Origin: Desertivirga xinjiangensis
GTDB taxonomy: Bacteria; Bacteroidota; Bacteroidia; Sphingobacteriales; Sphingobacteriaceae
Length of the DNA: 64,000 nt
Reading direction: 5' to 3'
Assembly (NCBI RefSeq): GCF_024436435.1
Contig: NZ_JAFMZP010000001.1
Coordinates: 558,001 to 622,000, forward strand
The notes under the pieces are model-generated. The model was not told the DNA's origin and did no database searches. It worked only from the letters and a program-made list of their open reading frames with translations. Shown piece after piece: positions 34,985 to 44,580 of this stretch. Every line of letters begins with the position of its first letter. The first letter of the stretch is position 1. A program made the position numbers and the translations under genes.

Positions 34985-37195
34985 TTACTTCACTTCTTTA
35001 AATTCCAGGACAACGCTTGTCCTGGACGTATTCACGTCCGGATTGAAACCAACATTCATTAGAAAATCTCCGGAGAAAACTTTCTTTACATCAAGAGTAG
35101 AGGACGTCCCCGGAAATAAGTTAATTTCGGTAATTCTGTATTTTTTGCGGGGATCTAAGCCTTTCAACTTGATCGGGGAGGCACTATTTGAACCATAGCG
35201 GTTGTTTACTAGGTAATTAAAGATAATCCCTCTAGCTTTAGCTTCGTCTACGTACATTACCGATGCAACATTTCCTTCTCTTGGATTTGCAAGGCGATAC
35301 TGGTCACCGTGCCAAATCACATCTTTCAACCCGTTGTAGTTCTTAATTGCCTCCTGGCAGAATTTCAAATCGTTCTCCGGTAATTTATTTACTACAATAT
35401 CGAACCCTAGTTTTCCCATCATAGCTACGTCGGTACGGAATTTAATAGGTTGCTTTCCCCAATCGGTTACATGATTGGATGAGCTGATGGCAGGATAGAA
35501 GTAGGAGTATTCCCATTGGATGAAGATCCGCTCCATTGGATCTGTATTGTCGCTGGGCCAAAACTCTGTAAAAAATTGTAAAGCACCATAATCTACCCTG
35601 CCACCGCCACCAGAACAAAGCATCATCGGCACGTTGGGAAATTTAGCTCTGATCCGCTTTAAAACATTATACAGCCCATTCATGTATTCTATATAGAAAT
35701 GTGACTGATTTTTAAGAAAAGCGGAATGGGCATTATAGATCACTGCATTACAATCCCATTTTAGGTAAGCTAGCTCTGGATTTTTTGTAAATAGTCTGTC
35801 AACGATCCCGTAGACAAAGTCCTGAACCTGAGGGTTGGCTAGATCAAGTACCAACTGATTTCTAAAGTAATGTTCATTTCGTTTTGGTTGTTTAATTACC
35901 CAGTCTGGATGCTTTTCGTATAGCTCGCTTTTCGGGTTTATCATCTCCGGTTCAATCCATAACCCAAATTTTACCCCATTAGCGGTTGCTTCTTTAACTA
36001 GAGAACCGATTCCGTTAGGAAGTTTCGCTTTGTTTTCCTGCCAGTCACCTAAACCGGCACGATCATCATTACGAGAATATTTATTAGCAAACCAGCCGTC
36101 ATCCAATAGAAACATGTCAACACCAAGCTTCTTTGTATCTCCGATCAGCTCGGCCAATTTGTTCTCATTGAAATCAAAATAGGTGGCTTCCCAATTATTT
36201 AAGAGTGTCAGACGATTACCGTTTCCATCCTGCAACTTATACTTTCTAGCCCAGCTCTGCAGTTTTCGGCTGGCATTGCCTTTTCCCTGATTTGAAAAGG
36301 TGTATAAAAAGGGTGGAGTGGTAAAGGTGTCACCTGGTTTTAGAGTGTAAGGTGAAGCATAGTTATTGATACCGGCAATGATTCTCAGGTTATCCTGATA
36401 ATCAAGTTCTAAGTCCACCTTAAAATTACCACTATATTCTAATGCCCCGTACAATACATTGCCTTCATCTTCTGTTGCGGGTTTATCCAGAGAGATCATG
36501 AACACCGAAGGCTGGAATAAGTTGGCTCTTGTTCCAAGTTTGGAATCAATAGTCTTAATTCCATGAGTTAAGCGCGCTTCCTCTGGCTGCATTTCCTTTG
36601 CCCAGTCGCCGTGGTACTGGTTCAGCCAGTAACTTTTGGCTTTTAAATGTAGATTAGCTGATGCATATTTCTGCAATACCACATCGCCCTTTTCTCCATG
36701 TTTAATTTCACTCCACTGTTCAACTACATCTTCTTTGAAGTAAGATTTATAGTAAAGCTTTACTTCAAAATCATAGACTGGATCTTTTAAAACAATGCTT
36801 AACAAACTTACATTATCATTCACTTTAGCCTGCTTATGACTAACGTACCGTAAGTCTAATGAATTATTGCCGTCCGCATGTGTTACAGTGATCGCTGGTT
36901 CAAGGAGATTTCTGGAACCAGAAGGAGTATACGCGGCATTCGCCAAGCCCGTATATTCTTCCGTTTGCTTGTATAATCCCGAAACGAGTTTATATTCGTT
37001 TATGTCGACTAGCTTTTTACCAAAGTATATTGAGCTTAGGTCTTTATCTTTTTCTGCTTCCAGGACGAAAGCGTTGTTCTGCGTCTCGATGGGTATCAGA
37101 GTTTGAGCAAAGGATTTTGTTACAATAATATCCTTTAACAATAGGACTATTGAAAATCCAAGAATAACTGTAGTTGTTCGTTGGTTAAAATTCAT
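34985..37195 (-). CDS. GH36 alpha-galactosidase
   Basis: The 736-residue protein opens with a hydrophobic signal-like segment (TTVILGFSIVLLLKDIIV, then SFAQ), so it is probably exported to the periplasm. GH36 marks are LLDDGWFANKY and WIEPEMINPKSELYEKHPDW, the nucleophile Asp481 in YLKWDCNAV, MLCSGGGGRVDYG, and the proposed acid/base Asp in FWPSDNTDP. It removes alpha-1,6- or alpha-1,3-linked galactose from oligosaccharides. It is the downstream partner of GH95 with a 41-base gap, so the two act together on side chains carrying galactose and fucose (or L-galactose). The usual GH36 length is 700-750. Confidence 0.9.
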   Translation of the reverse strand: MNFNQRTTTVILGFSIVLLLKDIIVTKSFAQTLIPIETQNNAFVLEAEKDKDLSSIYFGKKLVDINEYKLVSGLYKQTEEYTGLANAAYTPSGSRNLLEPAITVTHADGNNSLDLRYVSHKQAKVNDNVSLLSIVLKDPVYDFEVKLYYKSYFKEDVVEQWSEIKHGEKGDVVLQKYASANLHLKAKSYWLNQYHGDWAKEMQPEEARLTHGIKTIDSKLGTRANLFQPSVFMISLDKPATEDEGNVLYGALEYSGNFKVDLELDYQDNLRIIAGINNYASPYTLKPGDTFTTPPFLYTFSNQGKGNASRKLQSWARKYKLQDGNGNRLTLLNNWEATYFDFNENKLAELIGDTKKLGVDMFLLDDGWFANKYSRNDDRAGLGDWQENKAKLPNGIGSLVKEATANGVKFGLWIEPEMINPKSELYEKHPDWVIKQPKRNEHYFRNQLVLDLANPQVQDFVYGIVDRLFTKNPELAYLKWDCNAVIYNAHSAFLKNQSHFYIEYMNGLYNVLKRIRAKFPNVPMMLCSGGGGRVDYGALQFFTEFWPSDNTDPMERIFIQWEYSYFYPAISSSNHVTDWGKQPIKFRTDVAMMGKLGFDIVVNKLPENDLKFCQEAIKNYNGLKDVIWHGDQYRLANPREGNVASVMYVDEAKARGIIFNYLVNNRYGSNSASPIKLKGLDPRKKYRITEINLFPGTSSTLDVKKVFSGDFLMNVGFNPDVNTSRTSVVLEFKEVK

Positions 37196-37236
37196 AAATT
37201 GATTCTCCCGGTTATATCCGGCTTTTATTTTCCTCT

Positions 37237-39573
37237 TTAAATTTTTCTTGAATGAATTTCCTTAATCTCTCCGTTAACTTTAACTTTCAACTTTGATACT
37301 GTAGGAGAGACGACTTTATAGCTGATTACTTTACCATCCTTCCAGCTGAAATCTACTGTATAGTTTCCTCTTGCTTTCAGGCCTTTAACCTCACCAAACG
37401 GTTTCCATAGGTCAGGAATTGAGGGAAGAAGGTCGATATATCCGTCATGACTTTGAATAAGCATCTCAGCGATTCCTGCTGTAGCTCCAAAATTGCCATC
37501 AATTTGGAATGGAGGCCCTGCAGATAACATATTTGGATATACGCCTCCTCCTGCTCCATAATTTATGTCTGTTCTAAGGGTTGGTTTTAGTATTTCTCTA
37601 AGTAACTTAAAGGCTCTATTTCCATCTTGTAACCTTGCCCAGAAAAGAAGCTTGTAAGCAATCGTCCAGCTAGGTCCATCATCCCCCCTTACCTCTAAGG
37701 TTTTCTTGGCGGCTTCTGCCAATTCGGGGGTTGATTTGGGTGTAATCATCGTTGCCGGATAAAGACCATATAAATGTGATATGTGGCGATGCTGGGGATC
37801 TGTCTCCTTGTAGTCCTCGATCCATTCCATAATCCTTCCGTTGGCAGATACCTGGCCAACCGGAGGAAGTTGTTTCACCTTTGCTTCCAACAACTTTCTG
37901 AAGCTTTCATCTTTACCTAATACTTTTGAAGCTGTAATTACATTTCCGAACAGTTCTCTAACAATCTGATTATCAATGGTTGGACCCATCGTGATGCTCG
38001 CAGTTTTTCCATTTGGAAGATAAAAGGAGTTTTCAGGAGATACGGATGGAGATGTAACCAGCCAGCCTGTTTTAGGTTCTTTTACAAGCGCGTCGTTATA
38101 AAACTCTGCCGAACCCTTAATGATCGGATAAATACTTTTCAGATACTCTTTATCTCCCGTAAAAGCATAATGATCCCAGAGGTTATTACACAACCAACCA
38201 GAACCTGCATTCGATGCTCCCCAAGAAGCGCTTTCTCCAGGTTCTGTATAACCCCAGACGTTGGTAATAACGTGAGCAATCCAGCCATCAGCTCCGTAAT
38301 AAGCCTTTGCAGTCTTTTCTCCATTTTTTACTAGTCCCCGCACCAATTCTGCTAACGGCAGATTTAATTCTGATAGATTGGAAACTTCCAACGGCCAATG
38401 GTTCATCTGCACATTGACGTCCAAGTGATAATCCCCATTCCAGGGGGTATTGATTTGATTGGCCCATAAACCCTGAAGATTAGGAGGAAGCAGTCCCGCG
38501 AAAGTACTGCTAATGCTCAGATATCTCCCAAATTGATAGAATAATGCAGGGAGGCCTTTGTCTGCTTGGGGATTATTATAGTACGCAGCTAGCCGTTTCT
38601 CTGTAGTCAGGTTCCCATTTTCACCTTGGCCCAAATTCAAGCTTACACGCGCGAATAGCTTCTGGTAAGCGGTAATATGACTTTGCTTCTGCCCCTCAAA
38701 ATCCTTTTTTAAAGCAGCATTGATAGACTTCGCTACTGTCTCTAGGTAACGGGGATTTTTATAATCTGTAGAAGCCGAAATATAGATAACGACTTCAGTT
38801 GCGTTTTTTATTTCAAGAGTGCTGGATGTATTGCTTTGGCTTCCCCCATTTAGACGGAGTTTTACCCGAGCGATGTAACACATGCCTTTACCGTCTGTCC
38901 CATTATCTAACTGTCCTCGCATCACCAGTTCTCCGTCTTCCACAGCAGTCTCAAAGCGTTCGGACCGGGTTAATCCAAGTGTGAAATTTAGTTTGCCGGG
39001 CTGGTCTGAAGTAATTTTAATAACACTTACATCGTCGCCAAAGCTTGTAAAGTACTCTTTTGTGTAGTTCACACCCTTGATTTTGTAAGAACTCGTGGCC
39101 ACAGCATTGTTTAAGTCGAGCTCTCTGTGATAATCTATTGCGGCAGGGATTCCTGTTGAATGCAGACCGTAGTCATAATTCATCTGTAGTTCTCCCAGCA
39201 CTTGGAATTTGCCCCACTGGCGGCCTCCTGATCCTGGGCCTTTGCAAACAAATTCTTTGTTCACCAGAGCCTGTGCCTCGTCATTTTTTCCTTCCATGAT
39301 CAAATTACGTATTTGCGGAAGTACTTTATAAGCGTTGTAGTTATTGGCATCCTGAGGACTTCCTGACCATAGGGTGATATCATTAAGTGTGACCTTTTCG
39401 GAGAAAATACCTCCATCCGGAGTCATTCCTAAATGACCGTTCCCAAGAGGAAGTGTTTCTTCCCACATCTGCGCGGGCCTGTCGTACCTCAACTTTAAGG
39501 GTTGTTGGGCGAAGGCGAACTGGATAACTAAGACTGAGATAAAAAGAAGTTTAAGATTTGGCTTTCCTTTCAT
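37237..39573 (-). CDS. GH95 alpha-L-fucosidase-family enzyme
   Basis: The 778-residue protein has a cleavable signal (LFISVLVIQFAFAQ) and the GH95 pattern: N-terminal domain with PLGNGHLGMTPDGG and NDITLWSGSPQD, central NLQGLWANQINTPWNGDYHL and MNHWPLEVSNLSELN, then HRHISHLYGLYPA, and the late QIDGNFGATAGIAEM. The family contains alpha-1,2-L-fucosidases and alpha-L-galactosidases. In the active-site strand the sequence reads DYHLDVNVQMNHW (about residues 382-394); as I recall, characterised fucosidases carry a Thr-Asn pair where this reads Leu-Asp, so substrate and activity should be treated as open. It precedes the GH36 gene in one transcript. Confidence 0.9.
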   Translation of the reverse strand: MKGKPNLKLLFISVLVIQFAFAQQPLKLRYDRPAQMWEETLPLGNGHLGMTPDGGIFSEKVTLNDITLWSGSPQDANNYNAYKVLPQIRNLIMEGKNDEAQALVNKEFVCKGPGSGGRQWGKFQVLGELQMNYDYGLHSTGIPAAIDYHRELDLNNAVATSSYKIKGVNYTKEYFTSFGDDVSVIKITSDQPGKLNFTLGLTRSERFETAVEDGELVMRGQLDNGTDGKGMCYIARVKLRLNGGSQSNTSSTLEIKNATEVVIYISASTDYKNPRYLETVAKSINAALKKDFEGQKQSHITAYQKLFARVSLNLGQGENGNLTTEKRLAAYYNNPQADKGLPALFYQFGRYLSISSTFAGLLPPNLQGLWANQINTPWNGDYHLDVNVQMNHWPLEVSNLSELNLPLAELVRGLVKNGEKTAKAYYGADGWIAHVITNVWGYTEPGESASWGASNAGSGWLCNNLWDHYAFTGDKEYLKSIYPIIKGSAEFYNDALVKEPKTGWLVTSPSVSPENSFYLPNGKTASITMGPTIDNQIVRELFGNVITASKVLGKDESFRKLLEAKVKQLPPVGQVSANGRIMEWIEDYKETDPQHRHISHLYGLYPATMITPKSTPELAEAAKKTLEVRGDDGPSWTIAYKLLFWARLQDGNRAFKLLREILKPTLRTDINYGAGGGVYPNMLSAGPPFQIDGNFGATAGIAEMLIQSHDGYIDLLPSIPDLWKPFGEVKGLKARGNYTVDFSWKDGKVISYKVVSPTVSKLKVKVNGEIKEIHSRKI

Positions 39574-39963
39574 AAAATTTTACTAGTTATAATATTTAAG
39601 TGTGTATTTATATTCCTTGTTAGTTGAACTATCCAAAAAAAAGGGCGATGGGCGCCCTTCTTTCAGTCGAACCAATATTAAGTGCTTAAGTATTTTCAAT
39701 AAGTTTATACGCTAGATTCAATTAGACCAACTCTTAATAGCTTGATTTTGTAAAGCTATCGTTCCATAGAGGAATATGCAATGGATAAATCATTGGAAGA
39801 AATAGATTATTCTATCGTTAATGTCCTTGATGCATTAATATTGGTTACATAACCCTGCTGTGTCTTAAATTTGTACAACTCAAGCTGAAATATATTTGGT
39901 ATTGGGTTTAAAAGCAATTACAGTATTTCAATAAGTACCTATATGGGAAGTTCTCATATTAAT
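39574..39963. other. Intergenic region between the GH95 gene and the efflux operon
   Basis: The region holds the leader of the GH95 transcript and the terminator of the efflux operon at 39632-39659. No exact TAnnTTTG box is seen on the minus strand. No gene is recognised. Confidence 0.45.
39632..39659 (-). terminator. Terminator of the RND efflux operon
   Basis: Read on the minus strand, AAGGGCG and CGCCCTT (plus-strand 39641-39659 as a whole) form a GC-rich stem, followed by eight T residues at 39633-39640. It lies about 300 bases past the outer-membrane-factor stop, between the efflux and GH95 genes. Confidence 0.8.
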
Positions 39964-41400
39964 TTACTTCCAGCCGCCCCCTATTGCTTTAAACAATTTC
40001 ACTTGGGCTCCCAATTGATTTCTTTTTATGCCAGCCAATTCCAGTTCACTCTGTAACACATTACCTTGTGCAGTAATTACTTCAAGATAGGTGGCTAGGC
40101 CACTGATAAAAAGCTTGTTTGCGTTACCCACCGCTTTTTGTAAATTGGTTACCCTTTGTGCTTTAATACTCGCTTCCTCATTAAGTTTTTCTATTTCCAC
40201 TAAGGTTCCTGAAACCTCACTAACAGCAACCAATATTTGTCTCTTAAAAGCAAGTATTACGTTCTCCCTTTCAATTTTTGCTATCTCATAGTTTGTTCGA
40301 AGTCGTTTCCCCTGAAGCAAAGGTTGACTAATGCTCGATGCTAAAGTACCAAACAGAGAAGATGGCATATTAAACCAGCTACTTGCAAGTAGTGAATTAA
40401 CGCCTCCAGTAGCTGTAATATTCAATGCCGGGTAAAGAGAAGCTTTGGCAATCCCTACTCGGGCATTTGAGGCATTTAATTCATACTCCAGTGACTTTAT
40501 ATCAGGACGCTGACTTAGTAGTAAAGAGGGTATGCTTGTAGGTAAGCTGCCAAGTTCAACAATATCTTGAAGCTTTTTATCTCTCTCAATTCTTCCAGGT
40601 AAAGCGCCTGTAAGTAGATTTAATACATTTTCCTGCAATGTAATTTCCTTTTCTATCTGCGGAACTATTCCCTTAACTTGTAGCCGCTGAGCTTCTGCCT
40701 GTTCTACTGCCAAATGCGTTACCTGCGCTGCCTTGAACTGCTGCGAAATAATGTGGGAAGTTTTTTCACTCAATGCCTGATTTCGTTTGGCAATTTCTAG
40801 CTGAGCATCCAACATTACCAGATTATAGTATCCAACAGCTACAGATGCAACAATATCAGCTTGTATTGTTTTTTTTGCCTCCTGCGTTTGAAGGTAAGAT
40901 GCCAGAGCCTCTTTTTTTCGATTATTAATCTTGCCCCATATATCCGCTTCCCATGAAAAAAATATATCTAAGCTAAAATCTTCGATATGACTTTTTCCCA
41001 GAAAATTATTAATACTGTACCCGTTAAAACTGTTTTCTGAGGGGATACTTGTACTGTTATTCACAAAGGCATTCAACTGCGGTGTTTGTCCCAACTTTGA
41101 CTGTCTTAACTGTAAGCGTGCAATCTCAATTTTCTGCAGGGCTATTTGCATGTCATAGTTTTCTATAACAGCTTTCTCAATCAGTTTCTGCAGCTTAGAA
41201 TCCGGAAAAAAGTGCTTCCACTGCCACGCAACTGTCGCCACAGTATCGCGATTATAAGTGAAAGATTTCTTATACTCCTCAATGATAGGTGATGATGCGA
41301 TTATATCTTTTGAGACCCCACACGAGCCAAATACAATTACAAAAATCATCACTACTATATATATGCTATACCTGTTCATTATTTTCTTACGGTTATTCAT
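39964..41400 (-). CDS. RND efflux outer-membrane factor (OprM/NodT-like lipoprotein)
   Basis: The 478-residue protein from ATG 41400 has a lipobox ending in Cys (IFVIVFGSCG, about residue 27). It then shows the TolC-fold repeats (LQKLIEKAVIENYDMQIALQ, SLDIFFSWEADIWGKINN, TLVEIEKLNEEASIKAQRVT) and a typical ending LGAQVKLFKAIGGGWK. It forms the outer-membrane channel of the tripartite pump. ATG 41400 overlaps the pump gene stop by 8 bases, so translation is coupled. A later ATG at 41379 would also keep the lipobox. The open frame reaches further upstream to 41532 but only within the pump gene. Confidence 0.9.
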   Translation of the reverse strand: MNNRKKIMNRYSIYIVVMIFVIVFGSCGVSKDIIASSPIIEEYKKSFTYNRDTVATVAWQWKHFFPDSKLQKLIEKAVIENYDMQIALQKIEIARLQLRQSKLGQTPQLNAFVNNSTSIPSENSFNGYSINNFLGKSHIEDFSLDIFFSWEADIWGKINNRKKEALASYLQTQEAKKTIQADIVASVAVGYYNLVMLDAQLEIAKRNQALSEKTSHIISQQFKAAQVTHLAVEQAEAQRLQVKGIVPQIEKEITLQENVLNLLTGALPGRIERDKKLQDIVELGSLPTSIPSLLLSQRPDIKSLEYELNASNARVGIAKASLYPALNITATGGVNSLLASSWFNMPSSLFGTLASSISQPLLQGKRLRTNYEIAKIERENVILAFKRQILVAVSEVSGTLVEIEKLNEEASIKAQRVTNLQKAVGNANKLFISGLATYLEVITAQGNVLQSELELAGIKRNQLGAQVKLFKAIGGGWK

Positions 41401-44400
41401 GTTCATTCTCAATGGACGTATTGATTCTTTTTGGAGAAACTTTCTCCTGCAGGTACTGAAATACAATGAACAGTACAGGAATAATAAAGAGTCCCAGCAC
41501 CACTCCTGATAACATACCTCCGGCTGCACCAATACTAATTGAGTGATTTCCTTCTGCTGAAGGTCCCGTAGCGCCCATCATTGGTATAAGACCAACTATA
41601 AAGGCAAGCGATGTCATAATGATCGGTCGCAGTCTCAGTCTCGCAGCTTCAAGGGAAGCAGAAAGCAGAGATTTACCCGCTCTTCGTCTTTGCACAGCAA
41701 ACTCAACGATAAGAATGGCATTTTTGGCTAAAAGCCCGATGAGCATGACTAAAGTAACTTGAACGTAAATATTATTGGCAATACCGGTTAAGCCGATAGC
41801 TGCAAATACACCGAATATTCCAGTCGGAATTGAGAGAATTACAGCAAGTGGCAAAATATAGCTCTCGTATTGGGCTGCTAAAAGGAAATATATGAAAATC
41901 AGGCTCAAACTGAATATTACAAAGGCTTGTCCCCCAGATGAAATCTCTTCTTTTGTAATACCTGAAAACTCAAACGAATACCCTGAAGGTAGGAAACGCT
42001 CTGCAACTTCTTCTACGGCCTTAATGGCGTCGCCGGAGCTGTAACCTGGTTTTTGCGTAGCATTAATAGAAATTGAATTAAACAAGTTGTAACGGGAGAC
42101 AACTTCAGGTCCATAAACGCGGTTAAGTTTAACTATAGAATTTACAGGAACGCTCTTGCCATTTCTGTTTTTTACAAAGATCTTACTAAAAGACTCCGGG
42201 GTTGCACGAAAATCTTTGTCAGCTTGAATCATTACACGATAGTATTTTCCAAAGCGATTAAAGTCACTAATTTGAGCACTGCCATAATAGTCCTGCAATG
42301 TCTGCATCAGGTCGTCCAATTCAACGTTCAATTGTTCTGCATTATCATAGTCAACTTCCATCTCATACTGTGGATAGTCTGTCCTGAATGAAGTAAAAGC
42401 TGTTTGAATTTCGGGTCGTTTGGACAGTTCGGCAATAAATTTACTTCCTACTTCACTGAACTGATTGAAAGGTCTGCCAAGGCGGTCTTGTATAACAAAG
42501 TCTAGGGCATCCACAAAGCTGAACCCAGGAACAGTAGGAAAGGTAAATACAAAGAACTTCGCGCCTTTATAAGAAGAAAGTCTTGCTCTAGCATCTTCCA
42601 TTACAGCATTAATGTCGCTTACTTTGCCCCGATCTTCTTGCCGCTTAAGATTAATAAAAACTACGCCACTTGAGGAGCTCGGGGAGCCTGTAAAGATATC
42701 TGCACCTGTTCTACTCATCAGATTATCCCTGGCTTCAATAGGCATCAGCAGATCTTCTACTTCTTTCATCACTTTAGTAGTTCTATCGAGAGAACTTCCT
42801 GCCGGCAACGACACAGATACAGCAACAAAAGCCATATCTTCACTGGGAATAAATCCTGAAGGAGTTTTATGCACCATCCAAACTGTACTTAAAATAATTA
42901 GAGCTAAGGATAGAAGGGTCAGCCATCTAAATTTAATCAGGAGACGCAATCCTCCGATGTACCGCCTGGTTAACTTTTCAAAGCTAACATTGAAGCCGGC
43001 AAAAAAGCGATCCTTAAGTCCACTCTTTTTTGCTTTCTGGTATGAGCTGGGTTCTTTTAAGAATAATGCAGCGAGCGCCGGACTCAATGTTAGAGCATTC
43101 ACAGCTGATATTATAATTGCAATTGCCAGAGTGAAAGCAAACTGACGATAAAAAACCCCAGTAGATCCACTCATAAATCCTACAGGAAGGAAAACGGCTG
43201 ACATAACAAGCGTTATGGAGATAATTGCACCTGTAATCTCACTCATAGCGGATGTAGTAGCTGCCTTTGGCGAAAGACGGGCATGTTCCATTTTCGAATG
43301 CACAGCTTCTACCACTACAATTGCGTCATCTACTACGATTCCAATGGCCAATACAAGCGCAAATAGCGTGAGCAGGTTGATTGAGAAACCAAAGATCGAC
43401 ATGAAAAAGAATGTACCCAGTAAGGCAACTGGAACGGCGATGGCAGGAATGAGGGTAGATCGAAAATCCTGAAGGAAAATGAACACTACAATAAATACCA
43501 AAATAAATGCTTCAACGAGGGTATGCTTTACTTGATCAATGGACATATCCAACAGATTCTTGGTATTATACAACATTACATACTTCACGTTTCTGGGGAA
43601 CTTTTTAGATGCTTTTTTCATCAGCTCCTCCGCTGCAATTTGTATTTCATTTGCATTCGACCCTGGAAGCTGTAGGATTGAAATATTCGTACCTGGCTTC
43701 CCGTTTACGCGCACTATATTATTATACGTACGGGAACCGAATTCTACCCGTGCGATATCTTTCAGATGTAAAATACTCCCATCAGTATTTGACCTGATAA
43801 TCATATTTTCATACTCCTCCGGTTTACTGAACTTGCCTCTATATTTAATTACATACTCAAATGCCTGCTGGCTGTTTTCTCCGAATTTCCCGGGAGCAGC
43901 TTCAATATTCCTTCGCTGAATGGCTCTCGCTACTTCCTGCGGCGTGATATTGTAAGAAGCCATCTGCGAAGGATTCAACCAGATTCTCATCGAATAATCC
44001 CAACTGCTTCCAAAGGAATTTACCTGACCTACCCCCGGTATTCGTTTTAATTCAGGAATAATATTGATTTGCGCATAATTGGTAATATAAGCCTGATCGT
44101 ATTGTGACTCATCCTCAGAATAAAGATCAATAACCATCACCTGACTGTTCTGCAGCTTATTAGTATTAATGCCCGCTTGGATGACCTCGGGAGGAAGCTG
44201 GCTCATAGCTTGTGCTACTCTGTTCTGAACATTCACTGCAGCCTGGTCGGGATCGGTGCCGAGCTTGAAATAAACTGTGATTGCCAAAGATCCATCATTA
44301 TTAGCAGTGGAAGTCATGTAACTCATATTCTCTACTCCGTTTATTGACTCTTCCAAAGAAGGTGCAACAGCTCGCAAGACGGTTTCAGCGTTAGCACCCG

Positions 44401-44548
44401 GATACTGAGTAGAGACTTGTACAGCTGGCGGCGCTATATCGGGAAATTGCCTCAAGGGTAAAGTTTTAAGTCCTATTATTCCCAAAATTGCCAGAACAAC
44501 TGAAATCACTGTAGCCATTACAGGCCTGTCTATAATTTTTCTTAACAT
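41393..44548 (-). CDS. RND multidrug efflux permease (HAE1/AcrB family)
   Basis: This 1051-residue inner-membrane proton antiporter has twelve hydrophobic segments. The first begins VMATVISVVLAILGIIGL, and FPDIAPPAVQVSTQYPGA follows. The proton-relay pair lies in VLAIGIVVDDAIVVVEAV (TM4), and GLLAKNAILIVEFA lies in the second half. Two large periplasmic loops form the porter and docking parts. The full length and motifs are those of HAE1-type drug pumps rather than of metal-exporting CzcA types. Partners are encoded on both sides: the adaptor upstream and the outer-membrane factor downstream. Upstream operators suggest control by the TetR gene at 47235. Confidence 0.93.
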   Translation of the reverse strand: MLRKIIDRPVMATVISVVLAILGIIGLKTLPLRQFPDIAPPAVQVSTQYPGANAETVLRAVAPSLEESINGVENMSYMTSTANNDGSLAITVYFKLGTDPDQAAVNVQNRVAQAMSQLPPEVIQAGINTNKLQNSQVMVIDLYSEDESQYDQAYITNYAQINIIPELKRIPGVGQVNSFGSSWDYSMRIWLNPSQMASYNITPQEVARAIQRRNIEAAPGKFGENSQQAFEYVIKYRGKFSKPEEYENMIIRSNTDGSILHLKDIARVEFGSRTYNNIVRVNGKPGTNISILQLPGSNANEIQIAAEELMKKASKKFPRNVKYVMLYNTKNLLDMSIDQVKHTLVEAFILVFIVVFIFLQDFRSTLIPAIAVPVALLGTFFFMSIFGFSINLLTLFALVLAIGIVVDDAIVVVEAVHSKMEHARLSPKAATTSAMSEITGAIISITLVMSAVFLPVGFMSGSTGVFYRQFAFTLAIAIIISAVNALTLSPALAALFLKEPSSYQKAKKSGLKDRFFAGFNVSFEKLTRRYIGGLRLLIKFRWLTLLSLALIILSTVWMVHKTPSGFIPSEDMAFVAVSVSLPAGSSLDRTTKVMKEVEDLLMPIEARDNLMSRTGADIFTGSPSSSSGVVFINLKRQEDRGKVSDINAVMEDARARLSSYKGAKFFVFTFPTVPGFSFVDALDFVIQDRLGRPFNQFSEVGSKFIAELSKRPEIQTAFTSFRTDYPQYEMEVDYDNAEQLNVELDDLMQTLQDYYGSAQISDFNRFGKYYRVMIQADKDFRATPESFSKIFVKNRNGKSVPVNSIVKLNRVYGPEVVSRYNLFNSISINATQKPGYSSGDAIKAVEEVAERFLPSGYSFEFSGITKEEISSGGQAFVIFSLSLIFIYFLLAAQYESYILPLAVILSIPTGIFGVFAAIGLTGIANNIYVQVTLVMLIGLLAKNAILIVEFAVQRRRAGKSLLSASLEAARLRLRPIIMTSLAFIVGLIPMMGATGPSAEGNHSISIGAAGGMLSGVVLGLFIIPVLFIVFQYLQEKVSPKRINTSIENEHE

Positions 44549-44580
44549 CCTCTAGTTATTTTGCGTAATCAACTACTTCC

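Noticed and set aside
34609-35198. Short plus-strand frames around the GH36 3' end
   Set aside because: One is motif-free intergenic DNA, the other is antisense to the GH36 gene and its terminator.
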